From: Notospermus geniculatus
Taxonomy: Eukaryota > Nemertea > Pilidiophora > Heteronemertea > Lineidae
Length of the DNA: 64,000 nucleotides
Reading direction: 5' to 3'
NCBI GenBank assembly: GCA_002633025.1
Contig: NMRB01000794.1
Location: 60,349 to 124,348 of the forward strand
Shown: piece by piece, positions 21,719-32,918 of the stretch
Position numbering within the stretch: the first letter of the stretch is position 1
Layout of the letters: the number at the start of each line of letters is the position of its first letter
Program-made: the position numbers and the translations under genes
The notes under the pieces: model-generated
What the model was told of the DNA's origin: nothing
Database searches by the model: none
The model's input: the letters and a program-made list of their open reading frames with translations, nothing else

Positions 21719-22085
21719 TTAGACGGGCTTCTCTACACTACTCGATCGGTGTACGGAAAATGGATATTTGAGATTTGTTGAATACGTCATGAAGGGAAGC
21801 CCTAAAGTGGACCTGTCAATGATTACCAGAAACCGCTTTTTGGACATGCTTAATTCTAGAATAAACCGATGGACCCATCGTATTGAAATGACTGTGTGCA
21901 CGAAGCGGAACGTGTTTTGACGATATGAATAAAAGTTTACTTCAGACTTAGTGATTCCTCCTTTACGTGATATGAGGAGATAATCAGATAAATCGTCGTA
22001 CCACCATGAATCTCTGCCACCTCGAAATGTAAAAGGTAGACTAAGAAAGGACAGGCACGTGTGCACGATCTTTGTAGTTCACCTG
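21719..22085 (-). pseudogene. Paralogue family, truncated C-terminal exon (copy 1)
   Basis: About 115 codons closely match the start of the exon at 57846-58826 (shared TFRG, WWYD, SDYL, ISRK, KSEVNFYSYRQNTF). DNA similarity continues through the 3' splice site into about 120 bp of upstream intron (22090-22210). Relative to the better copy, an extra A after the acceptor shifts the frame. The exon is cut short at its 3' side near the end of the family B element, which abuts it. Function unknown. This is a broken duplicate. Confidence 0.75.
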
Positions 22086-22245
22086 AAGCTAAAAACATAA
22101 CTGAGTTCATGTAACTAATATTCAATCAAATAAGCGATTTTTTCCTTTTCAACTGATCATAATAAATAGCATGAGAGGAGTCCTACGTCAGTCGGCGCAA
22201 ATTGTGTTGCGTGGTATTTTCAAAATGCTCGCTAGATTATATTAT

Positions 22246-23213
22246 TTATAGATTACGAGTAGAATAGATTGGGAAAATATTCACATATTTCAACAGTAAC
22301 TCGCTTCCTTGCAACCAGCGTACAAGTTCATGCAGTTTGCCTGATGCATCAAATCCAAAATTAATACCACCCATGTAATTTCTCGGACGTATTAATATTT
22401 TAAAAAGAACGGCCTCGATACGACCCACGTATAGCTCTTTCTTGCCGTAACAAACCGCCGGACTAATATCGTACCCTACAAATCGGGGACCCTCCAATTC
22501 ATTATCAGCCACGTACATGTATCGCATAACAGAGTTGGGGTGGCCATATATAAAGTTCTGTGGTTCTAATGGATAATCCACGATAGTTTTTATAAACTTC
22601 ATTTCTCTACCGCTTTTCTTATACAGTGATATCTTTGTCTTGAATACATTATTCCTGTTTCGTAAACAAAAACACAACAAATACTCAAAGAGTGGCTGCA
22701 AAACGGTGCATTTTCTGTGAAGAATAGCTCCATTTATCAGTTGTGGTTCAGGCTTGTGGAAAATGAGGTCGTATACTAGAAATGACCTGACTTGATAGGA
22801 ATGCCGACGTTCAACTGCAAACGTATAAGTGTTGATTTGTTTCCACGCATGTAAAAAAAGGAGCCTCCTTGCAATACTATCTATGTCACCTCCCAAACTG
22901 TTTCGAAATACCACACTTTGTTGTTCCCTAAGGACTAGCTTATTTTGATAGTTTTTCCTGAAATCAAACGTGCGAATGGTTTTGTCGCCAGTTCTCATGA
23001 AAAATAACATATTTTCACAACTCGCACACGTTCTTTTACGTAAATTCTTGAACGTACGCTTGGAGGCCAGACGTCATAAACCAAAGTGTAAACAAGACGA
23101 GTTGTGTTGAATTTAAACACCAATAGGTTTTCTTCTGAAATAGCCAACAAGTATCCGTTTGGGTAACCAAATCCGTGAAAATAACTGAATGTGCCGAGCG
23201 GGATAGGTGGCAA
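22246..23213 (-). pseudogene. Probable upstream exon(s) of the paralogue family, frameshifted
   Basis: Two overlapping minus-strand frames form one unit. The first (23213-22995) contains GTFSYFHGFGYPNGYLLAIS and NLLVFKFNTTRLVYTLVYD. The second (23010-22246, 254 codons) continues in a different frame with RTFDFRKNYQNKLVLRE, RRLLFLHAW and NFIYGHPNSVMRYMYV. Alternating hydrophobic and aromatic residues suggest beta strands, as in repeat propellers, but I cannot name the family. A good 3' splice site (CACATTCAG) precedes YFHGFG near 23180. The unit lies directly upstream, on the same strand, of the truncated exon at 21719-22085, so the two may be consecutive exons of one gene. The shift near 23005 is either decay, an intron or a sequencing error. 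Confidence 0.5.
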
Positions 23214-23475
23214 AATAGGAACTTTACGAGGTGGACCTATCAGAGCGTAATCGTACTGTAATAATACATTTATATCTTCGAGTATTTATAATTGGTACAG
23301 TTTCATTACCCTCCTGTGGCCCACACTGTTGTATGGGCCGCCTGACTGATGGCACTAATTGCCGAAGTGAAGGAAAAGCGGGGTCAATGTGGTATGGTTC
23401 ATCAGAAGCGGGAGTTCGCTATAAGAGGTTCATAATTATAGCGAGGCTGGACCGTATTCAACAAGAGGCTCTTAC

Positions 23476-23697
23476 CTTTCTCTGAAACAGTCGACTTCCG
23501 GTCGAATGAATAGCTTCATCTTTCTCTAAACATATTCCCTGTTTATGGCTTAGTTTGCAAGAAAGATTATTGTCGTCAGGAACGAAATTGAATGTTGTAC
23601 ATTTTTTCAAGATGATGCACAGAGCGCTGCAGTATAAACACGACATGGATGACCTGGATCCAAGATCTGGTTTGTTGAGGGCGTTATGGCTAATAAG
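23476..23697 (-). CDS. Probable PAN/Apple-domain exon of an extracellular protein
   Basis: The minus-strand frame reads through a PAN/Apple-like cysteine pattern: CxxCSALC, then KKCTTFNF, then SCKL (C-x3-C ... C-x2-F-x-F ... C-x-L). PAN domains are disulphide-bonded binding modules in secreted and cell-surface proteins. The exon ends at a strong donor (AGAAAG|GTAAGA at 23476) in phase 0. A possible acceptor (CATTCTTTAG) near 23698 defines the start; the open frame itself extends upstream to 23838. It gives about 74 aa, typical for one such module. Neighbouring exons were not located. The phase does not fit the acceptor near 23180, so it probably belongs to a different gene from the paralogue family. 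Confidence 0.55.
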
Positions 23698-23919
23698 ATG
23701 ACTAAAGAATGATTGTCTCATCATTTTCATGCTTGTCATCATGAAAGGTTGACGTATTACGTAATTTGATAACGTGACCTTGGTGATCTTTGATTTTCTA
23801 TTTTGAACCACCATGTAGACGGCAACAAGCTTTCGCAATCACAGTCTGTCCATCGGCGAACATTCATCAGAATCTCAAGTCTAGGTCGGGTACTCTATTT
23901 ATATGTATGTTTTTACATA

Positions 23920-24306
23920 CAGTAAAATCACCTGTTATTGGTGGTGCTCAGAATTTCTGTCGGCCCTGGTGTTGAAGGTATTTGAGGGCCAGAATGGGGG
24001 GTATTATGTGGTTAAGTTTGATTAAATTGTGTGATCAGTGAAGCAGACACAAAATGGCTGTGACAGGTGTTGATTTCAAGATCAGCATTTTTCTTTGGTA
24101 CTCTTATTATGCCTAGTATTCTTGTTTGTCACAATGTGTGCACTGTGATCACATTTCAGTACCAACCACACTCCACGAACTTTCTTCACAGTTCAGCAGT
24201 TCCAAAGAAGTACCTATCTTGACACATAATCGGCTATTACCGACCCCCATTCTGGCCCTCAAATACCTTCAAAACCAGGGTCTACAGAAATTAGGTGATT
24301 TTGCTG
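23920..24306. mobile_element. 387-bp Tc1/mariner-type MITE
   Basis: Ends CAGTAAAATCACCT / AGGTGATTTTGCTG with TA on both sides (23918-23919, 24307-24308). Arms continue to about 80 bp, including TTTGAGGGCCAGAATGGGGG and inverse. No transposase. Confidence 0.82.
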
Positions 24307-24308
24307 TA

Positions 24309-24744
24309 TTTTGTCGCTGATATTGACGAATACCTCTTTTCTCGCGGTAGGGTCATTCCATAGCGACTAGGTTGACACGACGTCGTAGGCGCACGCACAA
24401 ATGGCAAAAGGAAAAGCAGCAATCTGAACAGAGAACATCTTGGCAATTTGCCTATATGTACACCCTTAGTCTAAAGTAAATAGACAGTGACTAAATTCAA
24501 TATTTCTTTTAATATTAATGAAACACATGTTTGCTTTAATTACTCACTCATAACAACTGCTTCGGCACCTCTTTCCACTGAAATTACCTAGGTATACTTT
24601 TTGGTGAAAGATTGAAATTTGATCAAAAATGAGGTTTTTTATTATCACCTTCGCAAAATCAAGAACCTGAGCATTTTACAGCTCTATTGTTTCCAGACAC
24701 AATGATATTTTGAAATAAAGAATTGAAGCTTCTGCAACACCGAG
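24309..24744. other. No gene recognised
   Basis: AT-rich unassigned sequence. Contains a short piece (ACACCCTTAGTCTAAAGTAAAT, 24460-24482) also found inside the GGCCCGAAC elements. Confidence 0.4.
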
Positions 24745-24747
24745 TTA

Positions 24748-25000
24748 TTGATGGAATCCACCATTGATTTTCAAGGTGATTTTCCGTTGCAACTTGCTTT
24801 GCAACTGGGTTGTGCTGCAACTGGCACTCGATCGCTGTAGTGGACTCGCTAGACGTGATTTCCACCAATGGCGAATATATGGTCAAGTTCAGTCGGCAAT
24901 CGGTCGGCGACCGGTATCAGTTCCTTGTGATCGTATTCAATCGCTGGTAGCAGGTTGCGAACGAGTCGCAACGCAGAAAATCAGCAGTGAATTCCTAGCT
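24748..25000. mobile_element. Harbinger-type MITE, second copy
   Basis: About 85-90% similar to 12320-12574 by eye over its length. Flanked by TTA at 24745-24747 and 25001-25003. Supports TWA target choice for this family. Confidence 0.82.
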
Positions 25001-25003
25001 TTA

Positions 25004-25689
25004 GAGATAATGTGAATAACAATATGGCATAAATTGGCCAGGTGTGACAGGAATCGACGTCATAGAAATGCAAGTCCGCAAAACAACAGCCGGCTATTGC
25101 AAGGTTATATCCGAATGGTCATGGTCTCCATAGCCATATATTCTAATCCCTCGCTGAACAATAGAACCGGACTTTGATTCCAGGGGAACTTTGATTCCTG
25201 TCACACCGAGATGACGTTCTGACCATTGTAGGCGATTACCGCAGATAGCTAACCACAAAAGCATGTTTGCCCTTTCAAAACTAATACAATCAATCAATAA
25301 TAATGATGCTTTGTGACGGAGAACTGATGAATATTCAACACTTGGTCGGTATAAAATACGGACGAGCTCGTGGAAGATCGAACTTAGTAAACCAAACAAA
25401 AAGCACTGCAAAAAGTTCTTCTGTAACTTTGTCCCCCCTTCAGGTCCATATGATCCGAAAGCTAGATTCTACACAGAAACAAATGTGCTTCAAGATGGCA
25501 TAGGTGCGATCACCAACAAATCACCAACGAATAAAAAATCCCTTTTTTCCATGAAAATTCAAACTTTCACAAAAATATCACTTCAACGATCAGCAAGATA
25601 ATTTTGGTGTAAAAAGGTGCCAAAGCAATTGTTATCAATGGAAATAAAAAGAAAAACTTGCCTCGCTGCTACATTAGGAAGTATTAGCC
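25004..25689. other. No gene recognised
   Basis: Unassigned. Short ORFs on both strands without motifs. Confidence 0.4.
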
Positions 25690-26280
25690 CAGTGGAAATA
25701 GGTGATACCCCTACCGGTGGTACAACCATTTAAATTTGGTATCAAAATGTTCGTAATTTTGTGCAGTTTTGGAAAACTGATGTTGTAGATTCATATCTGT
25801 TGCACAACATGCTGTTTTAACCCTTTTCCTGCTATGCACCCAAGAATACTCAACTTCAACATTATCCCGCTCCGGGAAAATCGTGCTACCTATTAACCCT
25901 GTGCACAGGGTAATAATTTGCTACCTTTAAGCCTTTCAAGTACATGTACACTCTTGTTCGAAAGTAAAAGGACATCAAATTTTCCAAAATATCTCAAAAA
26001 CCATTGGCGCTTCAGCAATGGTATTTGCACACAATCTGTATGGCAGTTTGTTGGGCATAGAACTATAATGTTTTGCAAAGAATCTATTTAATGTTTTGCA
26101 AAGAATCTATTTTAATGAATTAAGAGAAAAATGACATTTTATAAAATCACTTTTTTTTCAAAAATTTTGAAAAATCTTTTAAGCTTCAAATTTTCTTTTC
26201 CGTTTTAAAATCTCTAGAGAAAATGCCTGTTTTGGCATTTTGTAGGTAAATAAATCGCACTCAAACAATGAAGTAGAAAA
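25690..26280 (+). repeat. Left arm of a large diverged inverted repeat
   Basis: GATACCCCTACCGGTGGTAC..., ATCTCAAAAACCATTGG, TTTGCACACAATC and GGGCATAGAACTATAATG reappear inverted in 36771-36905 and 38100-38240. The inner part reappears in 27115-27279. Arms are roughly 550 bp before insertions. Confidence 0.7.
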
Positions 26281-26648
26281 TACATGTACTCTACTCAGAC
26301 AGACCCTCTTTACCAGGGTTACAGATTTTATAGAGTGAAGTCTAGGCCAAGACCTTTTCCAATTCAATTCTCACGTTATGTGAAAGTGACATTGACTTCC
26401 CGATGTCTTTTCACTGCAAAACCTCATATCAACACCATGAATTGAACAATATCAAAACTGGGATGATGCATATTGTCCCAGACCAAATACACTTGGTGGA
26501 CAGTAGGTCTACAAATAGGCTTTTATTATAAAAGGAACTTAAGAGAGGATACTGTCAATATACCGGTAGAGTCTGGGGAGGCCACAGGATTCGTTGATCA
26601 CAATATGTTATGATGCCATGATTCCCTGGTAAAGAGGGGCTCTTTAAT

Positions 26649-27080
26649 AATAATAATAATAATAATTTATTTAATTAAAGTGCAACATTAATGTAAAAAC
26701 ATTTTCTATGCACTGTACAATAAAACAATATGGATGCATAATTTAAAACATATATTGCCTAGTCCAAAAACTTTTTAAAAAGGAATGTTTTCAGATTTTT
26801 CTTAAAACTGGTGGTGTCCGTGAGGCAGCGCATTTCGGCCGGTAAGGAGTTCTACAGTCTGGGCGCCACCGCCCCCAGGGATCGGTCACCGTACTGCCCA
26901 TTGGTGTGTGCGATGGCGAGAAGCCAAGGATCAGCTGTCGACCGAAGACTGCGGGTAGGGCTCCGCAGCCTGAGGAACTCCTGTAAATAACCGGGACTAG
27001 TCTCACGGTGCAACACATTATGCACCGTAAGTAAGATCTTGTAGTCAATGCGCTGCCTCACAGGCAGCCAATTTGTGTAC
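26649..27080 (-). pseudogene. L2/CR1-type LINE, C-terminal end fragment
   Basis: The minus strand encodes the typical C-terminal tail of jockey/CR1/L2-clade ORF2 proteins: WLPVRQRIDYKILL, RSLRSTADPWLL, YGDRSLGAVAPRL, then N-S-L-P-A-E-M-R and FKKNLKTFLF. The tryptophan codon expected after APRL is a TAG. The element ends in an ATT/AAT microsatellite (26649-26672), the usual L2 3' signature, and is strongly 5'-truncated. It sits in the loop of the surrounding inverted repeat. Confidence 0.82.
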
Positions 27081-27114
27081 TTTTATGTACTTGACTGTGT
27101 GGGTGGGGTTTATT

Positions 27115-27279
27115 TTGCTACAAAATGCCAACATAGGCATTTTCTCTTGAAATGTTGCATATGTTGGCCAGTCAGGCAATTGAATGTAAGAAAGAAAATT
27201 TGAAATCAGAAGATTTTTCAAAAATCATGAAAAAGTGATTATCATTTTTCAGTAAAATTGATTTGTGGCAAAACACTAT
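27115..27279 (-). repeat. Inner part of the right arm of the 25.7-kb inverted repeat
   Basis: Matches 26040-26260 inverted (GGCAAAACACTAT opposite ATAATGTTTTGC; CATTTTTCAGTAAAATTGATT). The match resumes at 36771, proving that 27280-36770 was inserted into this arm. Confidence 0.7.
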
Positions 27280-28002
27280 GGCCCGAACTTATAAGGATGT
27301 TTATATCTTAGACAGGTCTAACTCGCCAAGACAAGTCTAAATCAGTCGTCTAGCTTAAACCTCAATTACAGAAGGATGTCTAGCTTAGACGTGTCTAAAC
27401 CTGCCGTCCAAAGATAGACAACGGTGTCTAAACAACAAAGGAATCGCAAAACATGCCAGGGGGCTTGTTTTGCAGTTGTCTAAGCTTGTGATTCATTCAT
27501 AAATTCAAGTTTTGTGGTCTTAAAAGGTGTCCTAGTGGTCCTAGATTATCTGTATGGAAAGAAAACGTGGCTATGAAAAATATTCAAGGAAATATGCCGG
27601 AAAATTAGGTGGGCATTTACTTTTGACTAAGAGTGTACTATCCATCCAGTCACAACAGCGAATAGGCCTATTTGACGAATGCCGCCCAAATGAGGTCATC
27701 TAAGGCCGGGTTTACATAGAAGTATACAGCCTTCGAACAAGGGTTCGTGGTCATGAACCCTTTGTTAGGCCATTGGTCGCCCGCGTGTACCGTATGCCTC
27801 AATGTAAACCCAGCCTATGGCATGCCCCTTTACAATTCATTAAAATCGTCTCAACAATGGCAGTGCGGTCGGCGACACATGTTTAATCACCTGTTGGACT
27901 TGACTTAGCTAGACCGACGTCCTTGCATTGTTCGAAATTCTGATAAACACCAGTGTTTTGGTAGACTTGTCTAACAGTTGTCTTACAAATGTTTAGGCTT
28001 AA

Positions 28003-28811
28003 NNNNNNNNNNNGGGGGGCTACCTATAGCTGAGCTCATTCCCTAGTGGCAATCCACGGAACTTTCCTTTGTGTGCTGATCATTCCCATTCAGATTAAAT
28101 CCGATCACTCTGATATACTGTTTTCGGAAACCAATCTTCAGTGTACGTGCCAACCCTAAATCTTTTGTGTCCACTGCGGGTATTGTTCAGCTCTGTCGCT
28201 GTGCTTTGGTCACAAATGGCAGAACAGAGTTCACTCGAAGAGCGGGAATATGCAGATCTACATAACAAAGAAGTAACCGGCGAGCGATGTGGAAATTTTC
28301 AAATTTCCCAAACAAGTTTTCTCTTTTTTGGACACATATATTTGAAAAATTTCTTTTGTATGTTATTGCCATATGTGCATTCTAGGGCAACACGATCGCC
28401 TTTTTTGAATAGTTGGTCGGGAATATGAAATATTTCAAAAACTGTAAATCGAGCCTCTTTTTGGCACTAATTAGTTTATACCAATTAAATGAAAAGTACT
28501 TTCGTAAAAAACGGATCGTTAGGCACTGCAGGCATCATGCCTGTATGTTACAGACTATGTGGGAAACTGATGTGTCGCATCCCAAGTCTGCAAAATTGTT
28601 TGCGAACTCAAATTTTGACATCTTGTTATAACTTAATTAACTCCATCGTAATTGGTCAAAATGAACAATTCTTTCACAGAACGGGAGCATAAAGGTTGTA
28701 GCTAAAACATTTCAATGAAATCAATTGGTTACTTTTTGTCATGTATATGTTGGGACGCTTGTTTTCAAAGAGCGTCAATAAAGTCGGCATAGGTACATGT
28801 AGCCCCCCGCC
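28003..28811. mobile_element. TTAA-flanked element with GGGGGGCTAC ends, 11-N gap
   Basis: TTAA at 27999-28002 and 28812-28815; ends GGGGGGCTACCTAT... and its inverse (CATAGGTACATGTAGCCCCCC). The N run 28003-28013 replaces the outermost left bases, probably the G-rich terminus. TTAA duplication is the piggyBac/Kolobok signature. No transposase seen; a 95-codon plus-strand ORF at 28141 has no motifs. Confidence 0.7.
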
Positions 28812-30013
28812 TTAAACAAGTTTTGTTTTAAAGTGTTTATTTATGCAATAAGAGTAAATTTTACAAGAGCCCAGGGCCGAGGCAAGGCATTACTGGCCCT
28901 GGGCAAAAAGACAGACAGGTCTGTATATACAGAATAGTGGAATAAATGTAGATGGTACAACTAAATGAAGGTGAAATGAGCTAACAAACAAAAGAACAGG
29001 TACAAGAAGTAGGTACACGTGAACAAAAAAAAGCAAAAATAATGACAGTGAACAAGGTGGTTGGCATGTGGCGGGGGGCGATAAGTAACAAGAAGAGGGG
29101 GATTGAGATAGGCCGAGAGGCAAGCTGAAGGGCGAAAATTAAAAAAAGAGAAAACGCAGTCAGAGTCATGTCATGAGGCAGTATTCAAACGGTATAAAAC
29201 GAAGGCTGCACAGATTCTTTCTTTTGGGGGGAGGGGGTAATGGGGGAGGGGGTTAAGCCGGCCCCGACAGGCGGTCAACTACGCGATGGATAAAGAGAGC
29301 GGACATTTCTAACAACGTTTTATTTGAGGAATAAGATGGATTGTCATTGCCAAAAAGAAGAAGGTGCATTTTATCTGATCGATTACTGGAATGAAATCAG
29401 TTTGGGTCAAAGTCAGCAAGGGAATTTATACTTCTATTTAAAAGGTCAAGACGGAGGTCCGAACAAAGATCGCAGTCGAACAACACGTGCTTTGTGGTTT
29501 GGAGGTTGGCGCCACAGGGACAGCTACCGTCCGTTACTGTAGTAAAGTTGTGTTCAAAGAAATGACTTCTGACAATAAGGTCAGTTCTAGTGCGATTTAG
29601 CGTAATTTCTGTTCTGCGGTCGAGATTCAATTTCATAGATGTGAGTAGTTTTGATTTCCCGCCAAGATGTTTACGTAGATTGTAGCGGAAAGAGTTTCTT
29701 GACCAACGAGTCTGAATAGATTGAGGGATCGACTCCCATAGCTGTATGCAGCTGAGAAAGGTAGAACGTAATAGACAGGTACTCAAACCAGTAGGCAAGT
29801 GAAAGGTTCTTGGATTTCGGACTTCACGGATATTGACATATCTGAAGGAGTTAAAAAGGTTAGAAATAAATGGAGGAGCAAAACCAGACACAGAGCCATA
29901 GACTAATGTTAGTTTCTTTTCGTTTCGTCGGTCTTGTAAGGACATCCAGCCTAAGCAACGGCGGACCTTCACTGCAGAAGTTCCATGAATGCAGCCACTA
30001 ACAAGGAGACCAG

Positions 30014-30724
30014 GGGGGACCGCATAGAAACTCCGCTAGTGAACGGCCCGCTAGTCCGCAGCGGGACCTTGTCGCCCGATACCGTATCGGGGTAATTCTG
30101 GAGGCCGCATAGAACCGTCGATAAGACCCCGCTAGTGAAGTCCGCCGATAAGCTGTTGGAAGTTTGCGTATCGCGCTGCCGTCGTGGGCCCCACAGGCAT
30201 TTCCATTGTTCCCCCTCGGAATTTCGTAACAGTTTGCCCACTTGGCAAGGACATGCAGTGACCTCGCTCATTTTACTCTCGCCGACAGTGCCGGCGGATT
30301 TCTATGCGTCCTCTACTGCTAGCGGGCCGCTAGCTGTCGATATTTTCTCATGAATTCATCATCAGTAAAATCCTCGTACAGGTTAATTCTCGGACGAAAA
30401 TTTCTACCGTGAGGCAAATCTTCACGAAAACCAAAAAAATGCATCTGCTTCTACATGCCACAGGTCGACGAATGGTCCTCTACAATTACAAGCGGACTCA
30501 CTGGAGGTGCTCTTAGTTCCTCCAGCGATTTGGCCTGGCGACAGCGTCACCGACAGCCTGGCGAATTTCTATGCGACCTCCATATCGGTACTGCTAGCGG
30601 ACCGCTATCTGTCAGGGTTTCTATGCGCTCACTATCGACAAGTGGCCGCATAGAACCTCCGCTAAGGCTCCGTTCACTATCGACAGACCCCGCTAGTCAC
30701 TAGCGGAGTTTCTATGCGGTCCCC
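30014..30724. mobile_element. 711-bp GGGGGACCGCATAG element, copy 1
   Basis: Ends GGGGGACCGCATAGAAACTC and near-perfect inverse; CCAG on both sides (30010-30013, 30725-30728). Internally rich in ACTAGCGG/CCGCTAGT palindromic words. No transposase. Interrupts the LINE C-terminal region; removing it restores the coding frame. Confidence 0.85.
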
Positions 30725-30960
30725 CCAGCTCTGTACTGTACGCGGTCAAGCTTTGATAAATATTGAACAGCAGCAGAATCAAAGACAAGTGAGCCATATT
30801 CAAGGTGCGGAAGTATGTAGAGGTTGAAGATTTTTTCGAGATGTTTGGAGTTTACCGTGTGGGTAAGAGACTTCAGCGGATTCAATCTTTCATTGCATTT
30901 GCGAACAACACTGTCTATATGGGCTTGGAAGTTAAGACACTCGTCAAGGATAACGCCCAG

Positions 30961-31671
30961 GGGGGACCGCATAGAAACTCCGCGAGTGAACGGCCCGCTT
31001 GTCCCTAGCGGGACCTTGTCGTATCGGGGTAAATCTGGAGGCCGCATAGAACCGTCGATAGGACCCCGCTAGTGAAGTCCGCCGATAAGCTGTTGGAAGT
31101 TTGCGTATCGCGCTGCCGTCGTGGGCCCCACAGGCATTTCCATTGTTCCCCCTCTCGGAATTTCGTAATAGTTTGCCCACTTGGCAAGGACATGTGGTGA
31201 CCTCGCTCATTTTACTCTCGCCGACAGTGCCGGCGGATTTCTATGCGTCCTCTACTGCTAGCGGCCGCTAGCTGTCGAGATTTTCTCATGAATTCATCAT
31301 CAGTAAAATCCTCGTACAGGTTAATTCTCGGACGAAAATTTCTACAGGCAAAATTTCTGAGGCAAATCTTCACGAAAACCAAAAAATGCATCTGCTTCTA
31401 CGTGCCACAGGTCGACGAATGGTCCACTACAATTACAAGCGGACTCACTAGAGGTGCTCTTATTTCCTCCAGCGATTTGGCCTGGCGACAGCATCGCCGA
31501 CAGCCTGGCGAATTTCTATGCGTGCTCCGTATCGGTACTGCTAGCGGGCCACTAGCTGTCTGGGTTTCTATGCGCTCACTATCAACAAGTGGCCGCATAG
31601 AACCTCCACTAAGGCTCCGTTCACTATCGACCGACCCCGCTAGTCCCTAGCGGAGTTTCTATGCGGTCCCC
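30961..31671. mobile_element. 711-bp GGGGGACCGCATAG element, copy 2
   Basis: Same length as copy 1 and very similar throughout. CCAG at 30957-30960 and 31672-31675. Same orientation as copy 1 and only 236 bp from it, in the same LINE. Confidence 0.85.
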
Positions 31672-32103
31672 CCAGATGTTTATGTGTTGTGGCACGTTCA
31701 ATAGTCTCACCTCCAAGGTTTAGGGAGGGAAAGCGACGGGCAGGTAGATTGTTACCACGAAAGATTACCTCCCTACTTTTAGATGGTTTGAAATTTAGTT
31801 TCCACTTCAGGGACCACCTGGACATTCTGTTGAGATCGCTTTGGAGAAGGTGATGAGAAGTGTTCATGTCATCGTCCCGACTTGCTGGGAGGAAGAGAGA
31901 GCTGTCATCAGCATATAAGTATAAACTACAATCCTCAATAACCTCGTTTAGGTCATCAATATACAACAAAAATAACAGGGGCCCGATGATTGACCCCTGC
32001 GGAACTCCGCTATTGATGGCCCCATCAGGTGACCAAGCGGAAACAGAGCCGTTAGCCTTCACACGGAGTTTACGCCCATCGAGGCAAGAGGAAAGTAGAT
32101 TAA

Positions 32104-32838
32104 AGTGGTCCTAAACCGCCGGGGCGAGCGAGACAGCCTCGTTTTCATTTTCCCGCGCTACCCCAGTATGAATGAGCGCCCGTCAATCATCACGTCACGT
32201 GATTACTATGGAATTTACTACGCGATCACTGATTGGGCAAGTTCTGATAATTGACAGCTGTGTGATAGCTGATTGTCAAAACAACATGGATGTCACCAGT
32301 TCACCGAGTCGAGATTTCTCCTCGAATCCGGGGAGTTTTAGAGGATATATTCACGCCTAAGAGTGTTCAATCCGACACGAGTGACACCATTGATGACGAT
32401 GTCGGCCGGTACATGCATGTATGCCAGGCAAGTTGGTCTTTTCTTGGAAGAAACCACAGAATTCGCTGACGTTACACCGGCACGGCGGCGAGTTCCGCAG
32501 TCCGGCATTATGTTAATGATGCCATACACACAAACAACCTCCTCATCGTCTTAAAACTGAGTTCTTTCTTTAATATGAGCCACTTCGATAATGTCTCTGG
32601 ACAATCCACAGCCGCTGGTCGGCATTTGCTACCTTTTTAGGCCACCCTTTCCCTTCTTTCACTTCTCGCTTCGGCATCCTGTCTGCTGCGGTTTGCACGA
32701 CCAACTCAGTGTTGAGAAACTCAGTGAAGGTAGCGTACTGCGCATGCTCAGAAGCCAGGAGCGGAAATCGGAAGTTCCATTTTCGTGGGCGGTGAAAATG
32801 ATCGGGTGCCAACTTTTGCTTGGCGGTTTAGGACCACT
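32104..32838. mobile_element. 735-bp TTAA element (AGTGGTCCTAAACCGCC ends)
   Basis: TTAA at 32100-32103 and 32839-32842, 17-bp perfect inverted ends. Non-coding interior. Kolobok/piggyBac-type by target site. Splits the LINE reverse transcriptase between the first Asp block and the YADD block. Confidence 0.85.
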
Positions 32839-32918
32839 TTAAGTACATTGTTACCAAAACCATAAGATCGAAGTTTAAAAATAAGCAAGTGATGGGGGAT
32901 AGCGTCAAAGGCGCCTTC

